The position numbers and the translations under genes were made by a program. The notes under the pieces are model-generated. The model had not been told where the DNA came from, did not search any database, and worked only from the letters and a program-made list of their open reading frames with translations. DNA of 6,459 bases from Nitrospiraceae bacterium (GTDB taxonomy: Bacteria; Nitrospirota; Nitrospiria; Nitrospirales; UBA8639): positions 1-6,459 of the forward strand of contig DOFS01000541.1 in the NCBI GenBank assembly GCA_003523945.1, given 5' to 3'. Shown piece after piece: positions 1 to 5,165 of this stretch (positions are counted from its first letter, which is position 1; each line of letters begins with the position of its first letter).

Positions 1-240
1 CACGTTGGATCCTTCCCGAACGATGTACGAGTCTTCACCGGAGAATAATTGTGGCCCGGGGCTGGTATCCGTCTGCACGGTGACCGTCACCCCACCACCG
101 GCTGACGCTTCTTCTACGAGAGCCCGGGCTCTCTTAAACCCTTCGGTTTGTGCATTGGCAATATTGTGGGCGCCGACACTGAGCATTCTTCCCCCAGCCT
201 GGATTCCGGAAAATGCAGAGGCCATACCCGTCATCATCAT
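1..240 (-). CDS. Small flagellar basal-body rod (FlgC-type) protein, C-terminus cut by window edge
   Basis: Reading the minus strand from 240 gives 80 uninterrupted codons to the window edge. Residues 7-37 match the N-terminal rod-protein motif of the flagellar FlgB/FlgC/FlgG family: ASAFSGIQAG, then NIANAQTEGFKR around residues 26-37, equivalent to the family's 'NNIANxxTxGFK'. The middle is very short. By residues 51-80 (VTVTVQTDTSPGP, then REGSNV) it already resembles the region just before the C-terminal helix of FlgC, so the full protein is probably only slightly over 100 aa, shorter than classical FlgC. Members form the periplasmic rod of the flagellum. Three ATGs in a row (240, 237, 234) and another at 225 are possible starts. 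GGAGA at 244-248 favours 237 or 240. A sigma-28-like promoter lies upstream. A FlgC-like paralogue is more likely than canonical FlgC. Confidence 0.8.
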   Translation of the reverse strand, partial: MMMTGMASAFSGIQAGGRMLSVGAHNIANAQTEGFKRARALVEEASAGGGVTVTVQTDTSPGPQLFSGEDSYIVREGSNV

Positions 241-258
241 CGTTCTCCGTTGATTCGA

Positions 259-288
259 TTCGGCATCTCACCGCCATTTTTCGGCATC
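259..288. repeat. Pair of 9-bp direct repeats with 21-bp spacing
   Basis: TTCGGCATC occurs at 259-267 and again at 280-288, exactly 21 bp apart (two helical turns). The pair lies between the sigma-28-like promoter and the start codon of the flagellar gene, covering the predicted transcript start. It could be a regulator site or a leader element. Function is unknown. Confidence 0.4.
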
Positions 289-294
289 TTCACG

Positions 295-322
295 TTATCG
301 CCCTAAAGTTAAAAAACCTTTC
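295..322 (-). promoter_or_regulatory. Sigma-28 (FliA)-like flagellar promoter
   Basis: On the minus strand the -10 box is GGCGATAA (295-302), a 7/8 match to the FliA consensus GCCGATAA. The -35 box is GAAAGGTT (315-322), 6/8 to TAAAGTTT, with a 12-nt spacer (consensus about 11). It points at the flagellar rod-type gene, with an expected transcript start near 287 and a leader of about 45 nt. The fit between promoter class and gene function supports both calls. No expression evidence is available. Confidence 0.55.
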
Positions 323-331
323 CTGAGGAAA
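319..331. promoter_or_regulatory. Palindrome overlapping the flagellar -35 box
   Basis: TTTCCT-G-AGGAAA is a perfect 6-bp-arm inverted repeat with a one-base centre. It overlaps the -35 element of the minus-strand promoter (315-322), where a regulator could act. Chance occurrence in this AT-rich stretch is possible. Confidence 0.3.
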
Positions 332-389
332 AGAAAATAGTTTTTCAACCTGACCCCGAAATCAGGAGATTAAAACCGAGGTTGGGTCT

Positions 390-403
390 CATGAATCTTC
401 ATG
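390..403. promoter_or_regulatory. Palindrome upstream of the dehydrogenase promoter
   Basis: CATGAA-TC-TTCATG is a perfect 6-bp-arm palindrome ending 14 bp before the -35 box of the plus-strand promoter. That is a usual position for an activator or repressor half-site pair. No regulator gene is adjacent, so the assignment rests on symmetry and position only. Confidence 0.3.
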
Positions 404-417
404 GAAATTGCTGAAGG

Positions 418-447
418 TTGACAGCATTTTTGCTATGGTCGTATCTG
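418..447 (+). promoter_or_regulatory. Sigma-70-like promoter for the dehydrogenase gene
   Basis: A perfect -35 hexamer TTGACA (418-423) is followed after 18 nt by TATCTG (442-447), a weak -10 that keeps the TAT core. The spacer carries a small inverted repeat, AGCA/TGCT (423-434). Transcription would begin near 454, leaving a leader of about 28 nt before the ATG at 482. Confidence 0.5.
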
Positions 448-470
448 TCCCAGAACTTTAGTATTGGATG

Positions 471-477
471 AAAGGAG
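471..477 (+). promoter_or_regulatory. Ribosome binding site that sets the dehydrogenase start
   Basis: AAAGGAG lies 4 nt before ATG 482 and is the only good Shine-Dalgarno sequence here. It favours 482 over the in-frame TTG at 464, which would place this site inside the coding region. Confidence 0.6.
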
Positions 478-481
478 CGGT

Positions 482-1435
482 ATGCGGGGACTTGTTCTAC
501 ATCAGGAGCTTCAATTACAAGCTAATATTCCCTGTCCCGCGCGACAACCACGGGAGGCCAGAATCAGAGTCCTTCAAGCGGGAATCTGCTCGACAGACCT
601 CCAGCTGGTCAAAGGCTACATGGCTTTTCAAGGAATTTTGGGGCATGAATTTGTTGGGATAGTCGATGAGGCCCCGGATACGGCATTGATCGGGAAACGA
701 GTCGTCGGGGAGATTAATGCCGCCTGTCGTAACTGTGAAACCTGTTCCAATGGCCATCCCACACATTGCCCTCATCGCACCACCTTAGGCATCCAGGGTC
801 GGGACGGCGCCTTTGCGGATTTTCTTACCCTGCCGGTTGAAAACCTCTTTGTCGTGCCTGATTCTATCTCTGATGATCAGGCCGTCTTTATCGAACCACT
901 GGCCGCGGCCTGTGAAATTCCCCAACTCGTCTCCATCAAGCCCACAGACAGGGTGGTCGTCATCGGAGATGGAAAGTTAGGGGTACTCTGCGCACAAATT
1001 CTTGCGCTAACGGGATGTGCAATGACCCTGTTAGGTCGTCATTCAGACCGAGACACCTGGCTCACCCACCTGGGCATCAAGGTGACCTCGCACCCGGCGG
1101 ATATTCCTCGAGGGGCCGATATCATTGTGGAAGCCACGGGAAGCCCCGAAGGGCTTTCTACGGCGATGCAATTGATTCGACCAAGAGGAACACTTGTGCT
1201 CAAATCCACGCATCATGGAAACGTGTCCTTAAATATGGCGGAATTTGTCATTCATGAAATATCCTTAATTGGATCTCGTTGCGGCCCTTTCCCTCCGGCA
1301 ATCCGCTTATTAGAAACTGCCCACATTCGGGTCGACCCCCTGATCCATGCTCACTATCCACTCACAGAAGGGATTGTAGCCATGGAAAAAGCCGCACAAC
1401 GTGGGGTACGAAAAGTCATGCTGCATATGACCTGA
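482..1435 (+). CDS. Zinc-dependent medium-chain (alcohol/threonine/sorbitol-type) dehydrogenase
   Basis: The 317-aa product is a complete MDR-superfamily oxidoreductase expected to oxidise or reduce an alcohol or carbonyl substrate with NAD(P) in the cytoplasm. The N-terminal GroES-like catalytic domain shows C36 (GICSTD), H55-E56 (GHEF) and E138 (EPLAAA), matching the catalytic-zinc ligands of sorbitol/threonine dehydrogenases. C82, C85, C88 and C96 form the structural-zinc lobe (C-x2-C-x2-C-x7-C). The Rossmann domain carries GDGKLG (162-167). The second strand ends in LLGRHS without the usual acidic residue, which could mean NADP preference (inference). It is shorter than classical ADHs (about 340-375 aa), mainly in the C-terminal half, resembling a compact MDR-like subgroup. 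The gene stands alone, divergent from the flagellar gene and 83 bp before a tRNA. The substrate cannot be told from sequence. Confidence 0.88.
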   Translation: MRGLVLHQELQLQANIPCPARQPREARIRVLQAGICSTDLQLVKGYMAFQGILGHEFVGIVDEAPDTALIGKRVVGEINAACRNCETCSNGHPTHCPHRTTLGIQGRDGAFADFLTLPVENLFVVPDSISDDQAVFIEPLAAACEIPQLVSIKPTDRVVVIGDGKLGVLCAQILALTGCAMTLLGRHSDRDTWLTHLGIKVTSHPADIPRGADIIVEATGSPEGLSTAMQLIRPRGTLVLKSTHHGNVSLNMAEFVIHEISLIGSRCGPFPPAIRLLETAHIRVDPLIHAHYPLTEGIVAMEKAAQRGVRKVMLHMT

Positions 1436-1491
1436 ATCTGGTCTATCCTGAATATTTTTTTATGTCCGATCTGGTTGAATCCTTCCTCCTT

Positions 1492-1500
1492 TGGTATGAT
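1492..1500 (+). promoter_or_regulatory. Extended -10 promoter element for tRNA-Thr
   Basis: TGG-TATGAT fits an extended -10 (TGn plus a 5/6 match to TATAAT). It lies 18 bp before the first base of the tRNA, giving a leader of about 12 nt. No good -35 is present at 17-nt spacing (TGGTTG at 1472-1477 is weak), which fits dependence on the extended -10. A T7 run at 1455-1461 lies between the dehydrogenase stop and this element but has no clear stem before it. Confidence 0.5.
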
Positions 1501-1518
1501 AGCCCCTACATTCGCCGA

Positions 1519-1594
1519 GCTGGCGTAGCTCAATCGGTAGAGCAGCGGTTTTGTAAACCGCAGGTCGGAGGTTCGATTCCTCTCGCCAGCTCCA
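1519..1594 (+). tRNA. tRNA-Thr (anticodon UGU)
   Basis: A full cloverleaf folds. The acceptor stem is GCTGGCG (1519-1525) with CGCCAGC (1584-1590). The D arm is GCTC/GAGC. The anticodon stem is GCGGT (1545-1549) with ACCGC (1557-1561), around the loop TTTGTAA. The anticodon TGT is at 1552-1554 and reads ACA threonine codons. The variable loop is AGGTC, followed by a T arm with the TTCGATT loop. The discriminator is T1591 and CCA is encoded at 1592-1594. The gene is 76 nt with no intron. It is transcribed on the plus strand from its own probable promoter. Confidence 0.97.
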
Positions 1595-1871
1595 CACACC
1601 CAAATGACTTCTAAGATGTGGCAGGAGGGCAAATGTACGGGTGTTATGATAAAAGTCACGCCCTGTTACTGGTACCAAAAATTGTCGTGTCTCCCTCCAC
1701 CCCTTCCAGCAGGTTGAAACCGCCCCAAATATTCATGGACATTATGATTGTTGAATACTCATGAATCATTTCCTGAGCATTGGAAATCGGGGAAACCAGA
1801 CAATATTCTCTCTAAATGTGAGTCCTCAGGTTATCGCCAGAATTTGCGGAAGCCGCCCTTAACAAAGCCAT

Positions 1872-1901
1872 GAAAGTTGGGTATTACCAATCACAACTTT
1901 C
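1872..1901. repeat. 8-bp inverted repeat (possible hairpin)
   Basis: GAAAGTTG (1872-1879) and CAACTTTC (1894-1901) pair perfectly around a 14-nt loop. The loop itself contains GGT/ACC. No T-run follows, so it is not a typical intrinsic terminator. It could be an RNA hairpin, a regulator site, or the remnant of a small repeat. Confidence 0.4.
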
Positions 1902-1943
1902 GTTATCCCTGCTATCTGTTAAAATATCCGTGGGTGGCGATGG

Positions 1944-1958
1944 ATCTTCATTGAAGAT
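1944..1958. promoter_or_regulatory. 15-bp odd palindrome
   Basis: ATCTTCA-T-TGAAGAT is a perfect 7-bp-arm palindrome with a single-base centre, about 145 bp upstream of the FGE-fold gene. The tight spacing suits a dimeric regulator better than an RNA hairpin. No recognisable promoter lies right beside it. Confidence 0.35.
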
Positions 1959-2100
1959 ACCTTCTCGAGGCCGAATTCAGGCATAGTGCCAGATGATAAC
2001 CACCTCCCATTTTACCTGAGCTGACGTCGAAGTAGATTGAGAATATTCTATTCACTCGACCCTTCTTCCTTCGGATTGGCATGCTCAGATCCTCCAGACC

Positions 2101-3156
2101 ATGAACGACGATAGCCACCAAACAACGCTGCCTGTGGAAAAACCTACCCCTACACCTCTAACTGATACCACAAAGCCTGCCAGTCTCGGACCACAACCGG
2201 TTGCGGCCCAAAAGGGGTTGTCCAAGGACCCACCGCTCAGCCTGAACTCGACGGAATCCTCACGGGCGGAAACTGTGTCCATGCTAAAGAAACATTATCA
2301 GCTCGCAAAGCGTCGGAAACGTTGGCTGAAGATAGCAGGGATCATGGGGTTGATTGTTATTCTATTGGGTGTGTTTGGCATATGGTTATCGGGAGAAAAT
2401 CAGGCTTTTAAAATGGCCATGCTAAGGGTCGTCTCACCCGTGATGAGCATCCACCTGGAACCTGAAATGGTTTCCATTCCCGCCGGAACATTTCGGCAAG
2501 GGAACTTACAGGGAGACGATGAGTCAAGCGAGCGCCCGGTCAGGGATGTCCATATCAAAAAATTTGCTTTGGGGCGCTATGAGGTCACCTTCGAAGAATT
2601 TGATCGGTTCGCTATGGCGACGGGTCGACCGTTTGTGAGGGATGAGGGGTGGGGACGTGACAGACGTCCGGTCATCAATGTCTCATGGGAAGACGCCGTC
2701 AACTATGCAGAATGGTTATCCCAGGAAACCGGTCGTCGCTATCGGCTCCCCACGGAATCTGAGTGGGAATTCGCAGCAAGGAATAGAGGAAGAGACGAAA
2801 TTTGGGCGGGAACTTCAGACCAGGAACAACTTGCTACCTACGCCTGGTTCAACACGAACAGTACCGGGAGGACCCAACCGGTTGGAACACAACAAGCTAA
2901 CGGCCTCGGGCTTCAGGACATGAGTGGGAATGTGTGGGAGTGGGTCCAGGATTGCTGGCATGACGACTATCAGCATGCCCCGACAAATGGTTCTGCCTGG
3001 TTAGAAGCGAATGACGGTACCTGCGGAACGCGAGTGAGGAGAGGGGGGAGCTGGACCAACTCGCCGGGCTCTCTGCGCTCATCATTTCGAACCGGGTACA
3101 GTGCCGACTCGCGGAGTATCCAGATCGGTTTTCGTCTGGCGCAGGATATCGATTAG
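2101..3156 (+). CDS. Membrane-anchored FGE/SUMF1-fold protein lacking catalytic cysteines
   Basis: The 351-aa product has a Pro/Thr/Ser-rich N-terminus (1-60), a basic stretch RRKR (71-74), one membrane helix (about 76-97), then a formylglycine-generating-enzyme-type domain (about 122-347). Family landmarks are MVSIPAGTF (123-131), the GRYEVT strand (159-164), PVINVSWEDAVNYAEWL (190-206), RLPTESEWEFAAR (215-227), MSGNVWEWVQD (274-284), RVRRGGSW (311-318) and GFRLA (343-347). Charge placement predicts the domain is periplasmic. True FGE needs two cysteines soon after RGGS; aligned positions here are N320 and L325, so formylglycine synthesis is unlikely. C285 and C308 could form a disulfide. 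Cys-less relatives serve other roles or are structural or ligand-binding. ATG 2101 is the first start after a stop, but no Shine-Dalgarno is visible. ATG 2281 (residue 61) is an alternative that keeps the anchor and domain. Confidence 0.85.
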   Translation: MNDDSHQTTLPVEKPTPTPLTDTTKPASLGPQPVAAQKGLSKDPPLSLNSTESSRAETVSMLKKHYQLAKRRKRWLKIAGIMGLIVILLGVFGIWLSGENQAFKMAMLRVVSPVMSIHLEPEMVSIPAGTFRQGNLQGDDESSERPVRDVHIKKFALGRYEVTFEEFDRFAMATGRPFVRDEGWGRDRRPVINVSWEDAVNYAEWLSQETGRRYRLPTESEWEFAARNRGRDEIWAGTSDQEQLATYAWFNTNSTGRTQPVGTQQANGLGLQDMSGNVWEWVQDCWHDDYQHAPTNGSAWLEANDGTCGTRVRRGGSWTNSPGSLRSSFRTGYSADSRSIQIGFRLAQDID

Positions 3157-3207
3157 TTTCCGGTTTCTTGCCTTTGTCTATCCTTTTGGCATCAGCCCCG
3201 CTCCAGA

Positions 3208-3230
3208 CTCATCCTTCGACCAAGCTCAGG
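3208..3230. repeat. Degenerate copy of a dispersed intergenic palindrome
   Basis: In the 104-bp gap between two convergent genes, CTCATCCTTCGAC (3208-3220), one extra C, then AAGCTCAGG (3222-3230) closely match the left and central part of a palindromic sequence I recall as common in bacterial intergenic DNA (arms CTCATCCT and AGGATGAG around TCGACAAGCTC). Here the right arm has decayed after AGG. No other terminator with a T-run is visible in this gap. Confidence 0.45.
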
Positions 3231-3260
3231 CAGGCGGTGAACTGGAAACCCTTCGATGTC

Positions 3261-4535
3261 CTAGAATGTTCCACCAAGGCCTAACGTCCAGACCGCATCC
3301 GGACGGAGCCCTTCATTTTTATTGAGTGGCAACTGGACGGCTGCCTGCACAAGCGTGTTTGGAAAAGGCGCAAATTTCATTCCCGGAGCTAAATCGATGA
3401 TATCCTTTCCACTATTATCCTTATCATTGAGTTCGTGACGGCCAAGGAGATCCAGGGAAAAAGCAAAGGTGGGAATAGGAGCCAGATCAAACCCTGCCAC
3501 GTAGGTAAAAAGATTCAGTCCGGACTTATTATCGACGAGAACAATACCCGTATTCACATGTGGTCCAATCATCCCGATCGGTGATGAGTAATATTTAGAG
3601 GCCACGGCCAATCCCTCAAATTTGAACTCTCCCACACCCATGAAGTTGTCTTCATCTCCAGTGGGAATGGAGATCCCGCCACGGACACCCAAATCTGGCA
3701 AAATTTCGTGATTCTTTAAAAAGTTATATTTGGACCGAATTAAAATATCTCCGATGCCCGTTTTTTCTCCGGAGGAACTGGCTTGAGACGGATCGCCGGT
3801 GCCAGGAGTCGCTCCATTAATCACATAAATACCACTACAATTTCCCCCTAGCACACAGGGAACCCCGTTGGCATCAAGCATGGTCGCTTGAGACTTTGCC
3901 TTGATCTTGTTATGGATGAGAGGAACCAGCAGATTGATGTCCCAATCATCTGTGAGCCCAAATGTCCCGAAAAACCCCACAAAATTGGTGATCACTTCGA
4001 CATCCAGGTTGATTTGCAACTGTTCATTAAACCCCTGGGAGTTTGGCGGGAGACCCGGAGGGAGAGTAGGCGAGACATTGGCACTCAGGGAAGACAGCTT
4101 CTGCCCATTAAATTTTTGGTAATCTGCATGCGACCAGACGACCTGGAAATCAAATCGTCCTTTTCCCAGTGTGTCAGCCCGTTCCGCGAAGAGTGGGCCG
4201 AGGCTTTTGGTGACTTCCACCGGAACCCCTCGCTCCACATCAAACCGAAATGCCGCTACCGTAGAATTCACAGAAAATTGACCAATCTGGGCGCCAATGC
4301 CATTGGTCAGTTCATTGAATGAATTAAACACCGCATTGCCAAAGTCGTTGGGCCGGCTTCCCACAGTTAATGGATTTGTTTGAAACCCATCTCCTCCATA
4401 GAGATCCGGGATCACATCTTTTAATTTTTGGGCTTGAGTGATAGATGGACTGATGACGAACAGTGCCAACAAAAAGAAACAGGCCAACGCCTGGATACGT
4501 TTACATAATAGGTTCTGCATGAGCCGATAGGTCAT
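3261..4535 (-). CDS. Outer-membrane beta-barrel protein, phenol-degradation MetA-like
   Basis: The 424-aa product starts with a signal peptide: basic n-region with K12 R13, hydrophobic core about 15-29, likely cleavage after SITQA (residue 35). The mature part alternates polar and hydrophobic strands and ends in GGTF, a terminal Phe typical of proteins inserted by the BAM machinery. Segments such as DDWDINLLVPL (196-206), TGIGDILIRSKYNFL (259-273), GGISIPTGDED (286-296) and the LDLLGRHELND stretch (361-371) resemble the MetA-pathway/transporter-like barrel family (PF13557 type), whose substrates are mostly unknown. An extracellular or periplasmic loop carries a Cys pair (C227, C233) that could form a disulfide. 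GAGGAG (plus-strand 4541-4546) lies 5 nt before ATG 4535 and fixes the start. Convergent with the FGE-fold gene. No partner in the window indicates a transported substrate. Confidence 0.82.
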   Translation of the reverse strand: MTYRLMQNLLCKRIQALACFFLLALFVISPSITQAQKLKDVIPDLYGGDGFQTNPLTVGSRPNDFGNAVFNSFNELTNGIGAQIGQFSVNSTVAAFRFDVERGVPVEVTKSLGPLFAERADTLGKGRFDFQVVWSHADYQKFNGQKLSSLSANVSPTLPPGLPPNSQGFNEQLQINLDVEVITNFVGFFGTFGLTDDWDINLLVPLIHNKIKAKSQATMLDANGVPCVLGGNCSGIYVINGATPGTGDPSQASSSGEKTGIGDILIRSKYNFLKNHEILPDLGVRGGISIPTGDEDNFMGVGEFKFEGLAVASKYYSSPIGMIGPHVNTGIVLVDNKSGLNLFTYVAGFDLAPIPTFAFSLDLLGRHELNDKDNSGKDIIDLAPGMKFAPFPNTLVQAAVQLPLNKNEGLRPDAVWTLGLGGTF

Positions 4536-4540
4536 TATTG

Positions 4541-4546
4541 CTCCTC
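4541..4546 (-). promoter_or_regulatory. Ribosome binding site of the beta-barrel gene
   Basis: GAGGAG on the minus strand, 5 nt before ATG 4535. It selects this start over the in-frame ATG five codons downstream (residue 6). Confidence 0.65.
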
Positions 4547-4607
4547 ATAAATTAGAAAAAAGCAAAAAATGGATTTCCGGTATGTTCCGAGCAGTGGATT
4601 TCCCGCG

Positions 4608-4635
4608 ATTATCCAACCAAAATTTTCGACTTTAA
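4608..4635 (-). promoter_or_regulatory. Weak sigma-70-like promoter candidate for the beta-barrel gene
   Basis: On the minus strand, GATAAT (4608-4613, 5/6 to the -10 consensus) follows TTAAAG (4630-4635, 3/6 to -35) after 16 nt. It would give a leader of about 65 nt. The -10 is good and the -35 poor, so this is tentative. Confidence 0.3.
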
Positions 4636-4954
4636 CTATGTGTTCGGGGGATGGTACGCTCAACACCACAGGTCCAAAAAGATGGTGTTCACTCACACCC
4701 TCTTTCAGCTTGAGTGGCTATCAGATGGAATCATTGCCAAGAAACGCGATGCTCACGTAGTAGAGAAAACCAGGCGATCGTATAAACTCTTTCCCATGAA
4801 GTCAATCCAAATCTCACAGATGGCCCAGCGAGACCACCCCCTACCCAAGGTCCGTCCTGCAGTCTGGGCAAAAAGATCGACAGGCTTCGAGGAGAAACCC
4901 GCTGGTATTTTTTGATTCGAGCACGATCCAAGCACTCGCATCTCTGATGCAAGA

Positions 4955-4968
4955 CCCAGTAAACTGGG
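4955..4968. repeat. Short perfect hairpin
   Basis: CCCAGT-AA-ACTGGG is a perfect inverted repeat that can fold as a 5-bp stem with a TAAA tetraloop. It has no T-run after it on either strand. It lies about 200 bp upstream of the caspase-like gene; role unknown. Confidence 0.35.
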
Positions 4969-5001
4969 CCTAAGATCTGACAACACCACAGACCACCAAC
5001 A

Positions 5002-5014
5002 GGTGTGTAACACC
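5002..5014. promoter_or_regulatory. Short operator-like palindrome
   Basis: GGTGT-GTA-ACACC is a perfect 5-bp-arm inverted repeat in a locally CA-rich stretch (4978-5020), about 50 bp before the mini-ORF. A regulator site is possible; chance is also plausible at this length. Confidence 0.25.
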
Positions 5015-5065
5015 ACCTTCCCCGCTCTAAAGGACAGGCCCCCCACCCGCCCGGAGAAAGAAACT

Positions 5066-5119
5066 ATGGGAAAATTCGAAAGCAAAAAGAGAATTCACCG
5101 TTGCCGGTTTTCTTCTTAA
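5066..5119 (+). CDS. 17-codon mini-ORF with a strong ribosome site (leader peptide or broken start)
   Basis: ATG 5066 is preceded by GGAGAAAG (5053-5060), the best plus-strand Shine-Dalgarno sequence in this region. It opens a frame encoding 17 residues, MGKFESKKRIHRCRFSS, ending at TAA 5117-5119, about 45 bp before the probable start of the caspase-like gene. The peptide is basic and has no attenuator-like codon run. It could be a translated leader. Alternatively it is the true start of the caspase-like gene, separated by a one-base change in the A5 run at 5084-5088, because the caspase frame is open back to 5031. Confidence that it is a functional peptide is low. Confidence 0.25.
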   Translation: MGKFESKKRIHRCRFSS

Positions 5120-5150
5120 GAATTTCTTGAGTAAAATCGATAAAAGCCAC

Positions 5151-5155
5151 AGGAG
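5151..5155 (+). promoter_or_regulatory. Ribosome binding site that suggests the caspase-like start
   Basis: AGGAG ends 10 nt before GTG 5166, slightly wide spacing but acceptable. The alternative in-frame starts TTG 5127 and TTG 5196 have no comparable site upstream. Confidence 0.45.
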
Positions 5156-5165
5156 CAAGTGCCCC

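Larger units (their letters stand above)
1595..2100. other. Intergenic region without a convincing gene
   Basis: About 500 bp separate the tRNA from the next gene. I see no protein frame with a ribosome site. The longest plus-strand candidate (ATG 1604 to stop 1717, 37 aa) has none and begins 9 bp after the tRNA CCA. The stretch holds a loose inverted repeat ATTCATG/CATGAAT (1731-1737 and 1760-1766) and two better ones listed separately. Position just after a tRNA 3' end is where integrated elements often sit, but I see no integrase and no second copy of the tRNA end within the window. Confidence 0.5.
4536..5165. other. Divergent intergenic region, no confident gene
   Basis: About 630 bp lie between the beta-barrel and caspase-like genes. 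A stop-free plus-strand frame runs from 4556 to 4915 (about 119 codons), and its part around 4605-4780 has protein-like composition (FDFNYVFGGWYAQHH, then FQLEWLSDGIIAKKRD). It has no ATG or ribosome site (first start is GTG 4640), and I do not recognise it. It may be a decayed gene or chance. CAACACCACAG occurs twice (at about 4663 and 4981). A minus-strand frame (4753-5085) looks random. Small hairpins and a mini-ORF are listed separately. Confidence 0.45.

Noticed and set aside
5..253. 82-residue plus-strand frame at the left edge
   Set aside because: It is the antisense shadow of the flagellar rod-type gene, whose minus-strand reading has clear family motifs.
464..481. TTG at 464 as the dehydrogenase start
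   Set aside because: It would add six residues and place the good ribosome site AAAGGAG inside the coding region; ATG 482 fits better.
1354..1678. Open frames on both strands across the tRNA (AGVAQSVEQRF-type on plus, GERNRTSDLRF-type on minus)
   Set aside because: These are well-known spurious translations of tRNA genes; the tRNA-Thr explains the sequence.
1604..1717. 37-residue plus-strand frame right after the tRNA
   Set aside because: No ribosome site, random-looking composition, and it starts 9 bp after the tRNA CCA.
3156..3248. GTTTCCGG near 3156 pairing with CTGGAAAC near 3241 as a terminator
   Set aside because: The loop would be about 80 nt with no T-run, so it is not a believable intrinsic terminator.
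4753..5085. 110-residue minus-strand frame in the intergenic region
   Set aside because: No family resemblance and random composition; the ATG lies inside the mini-ORF region with no supporting context.
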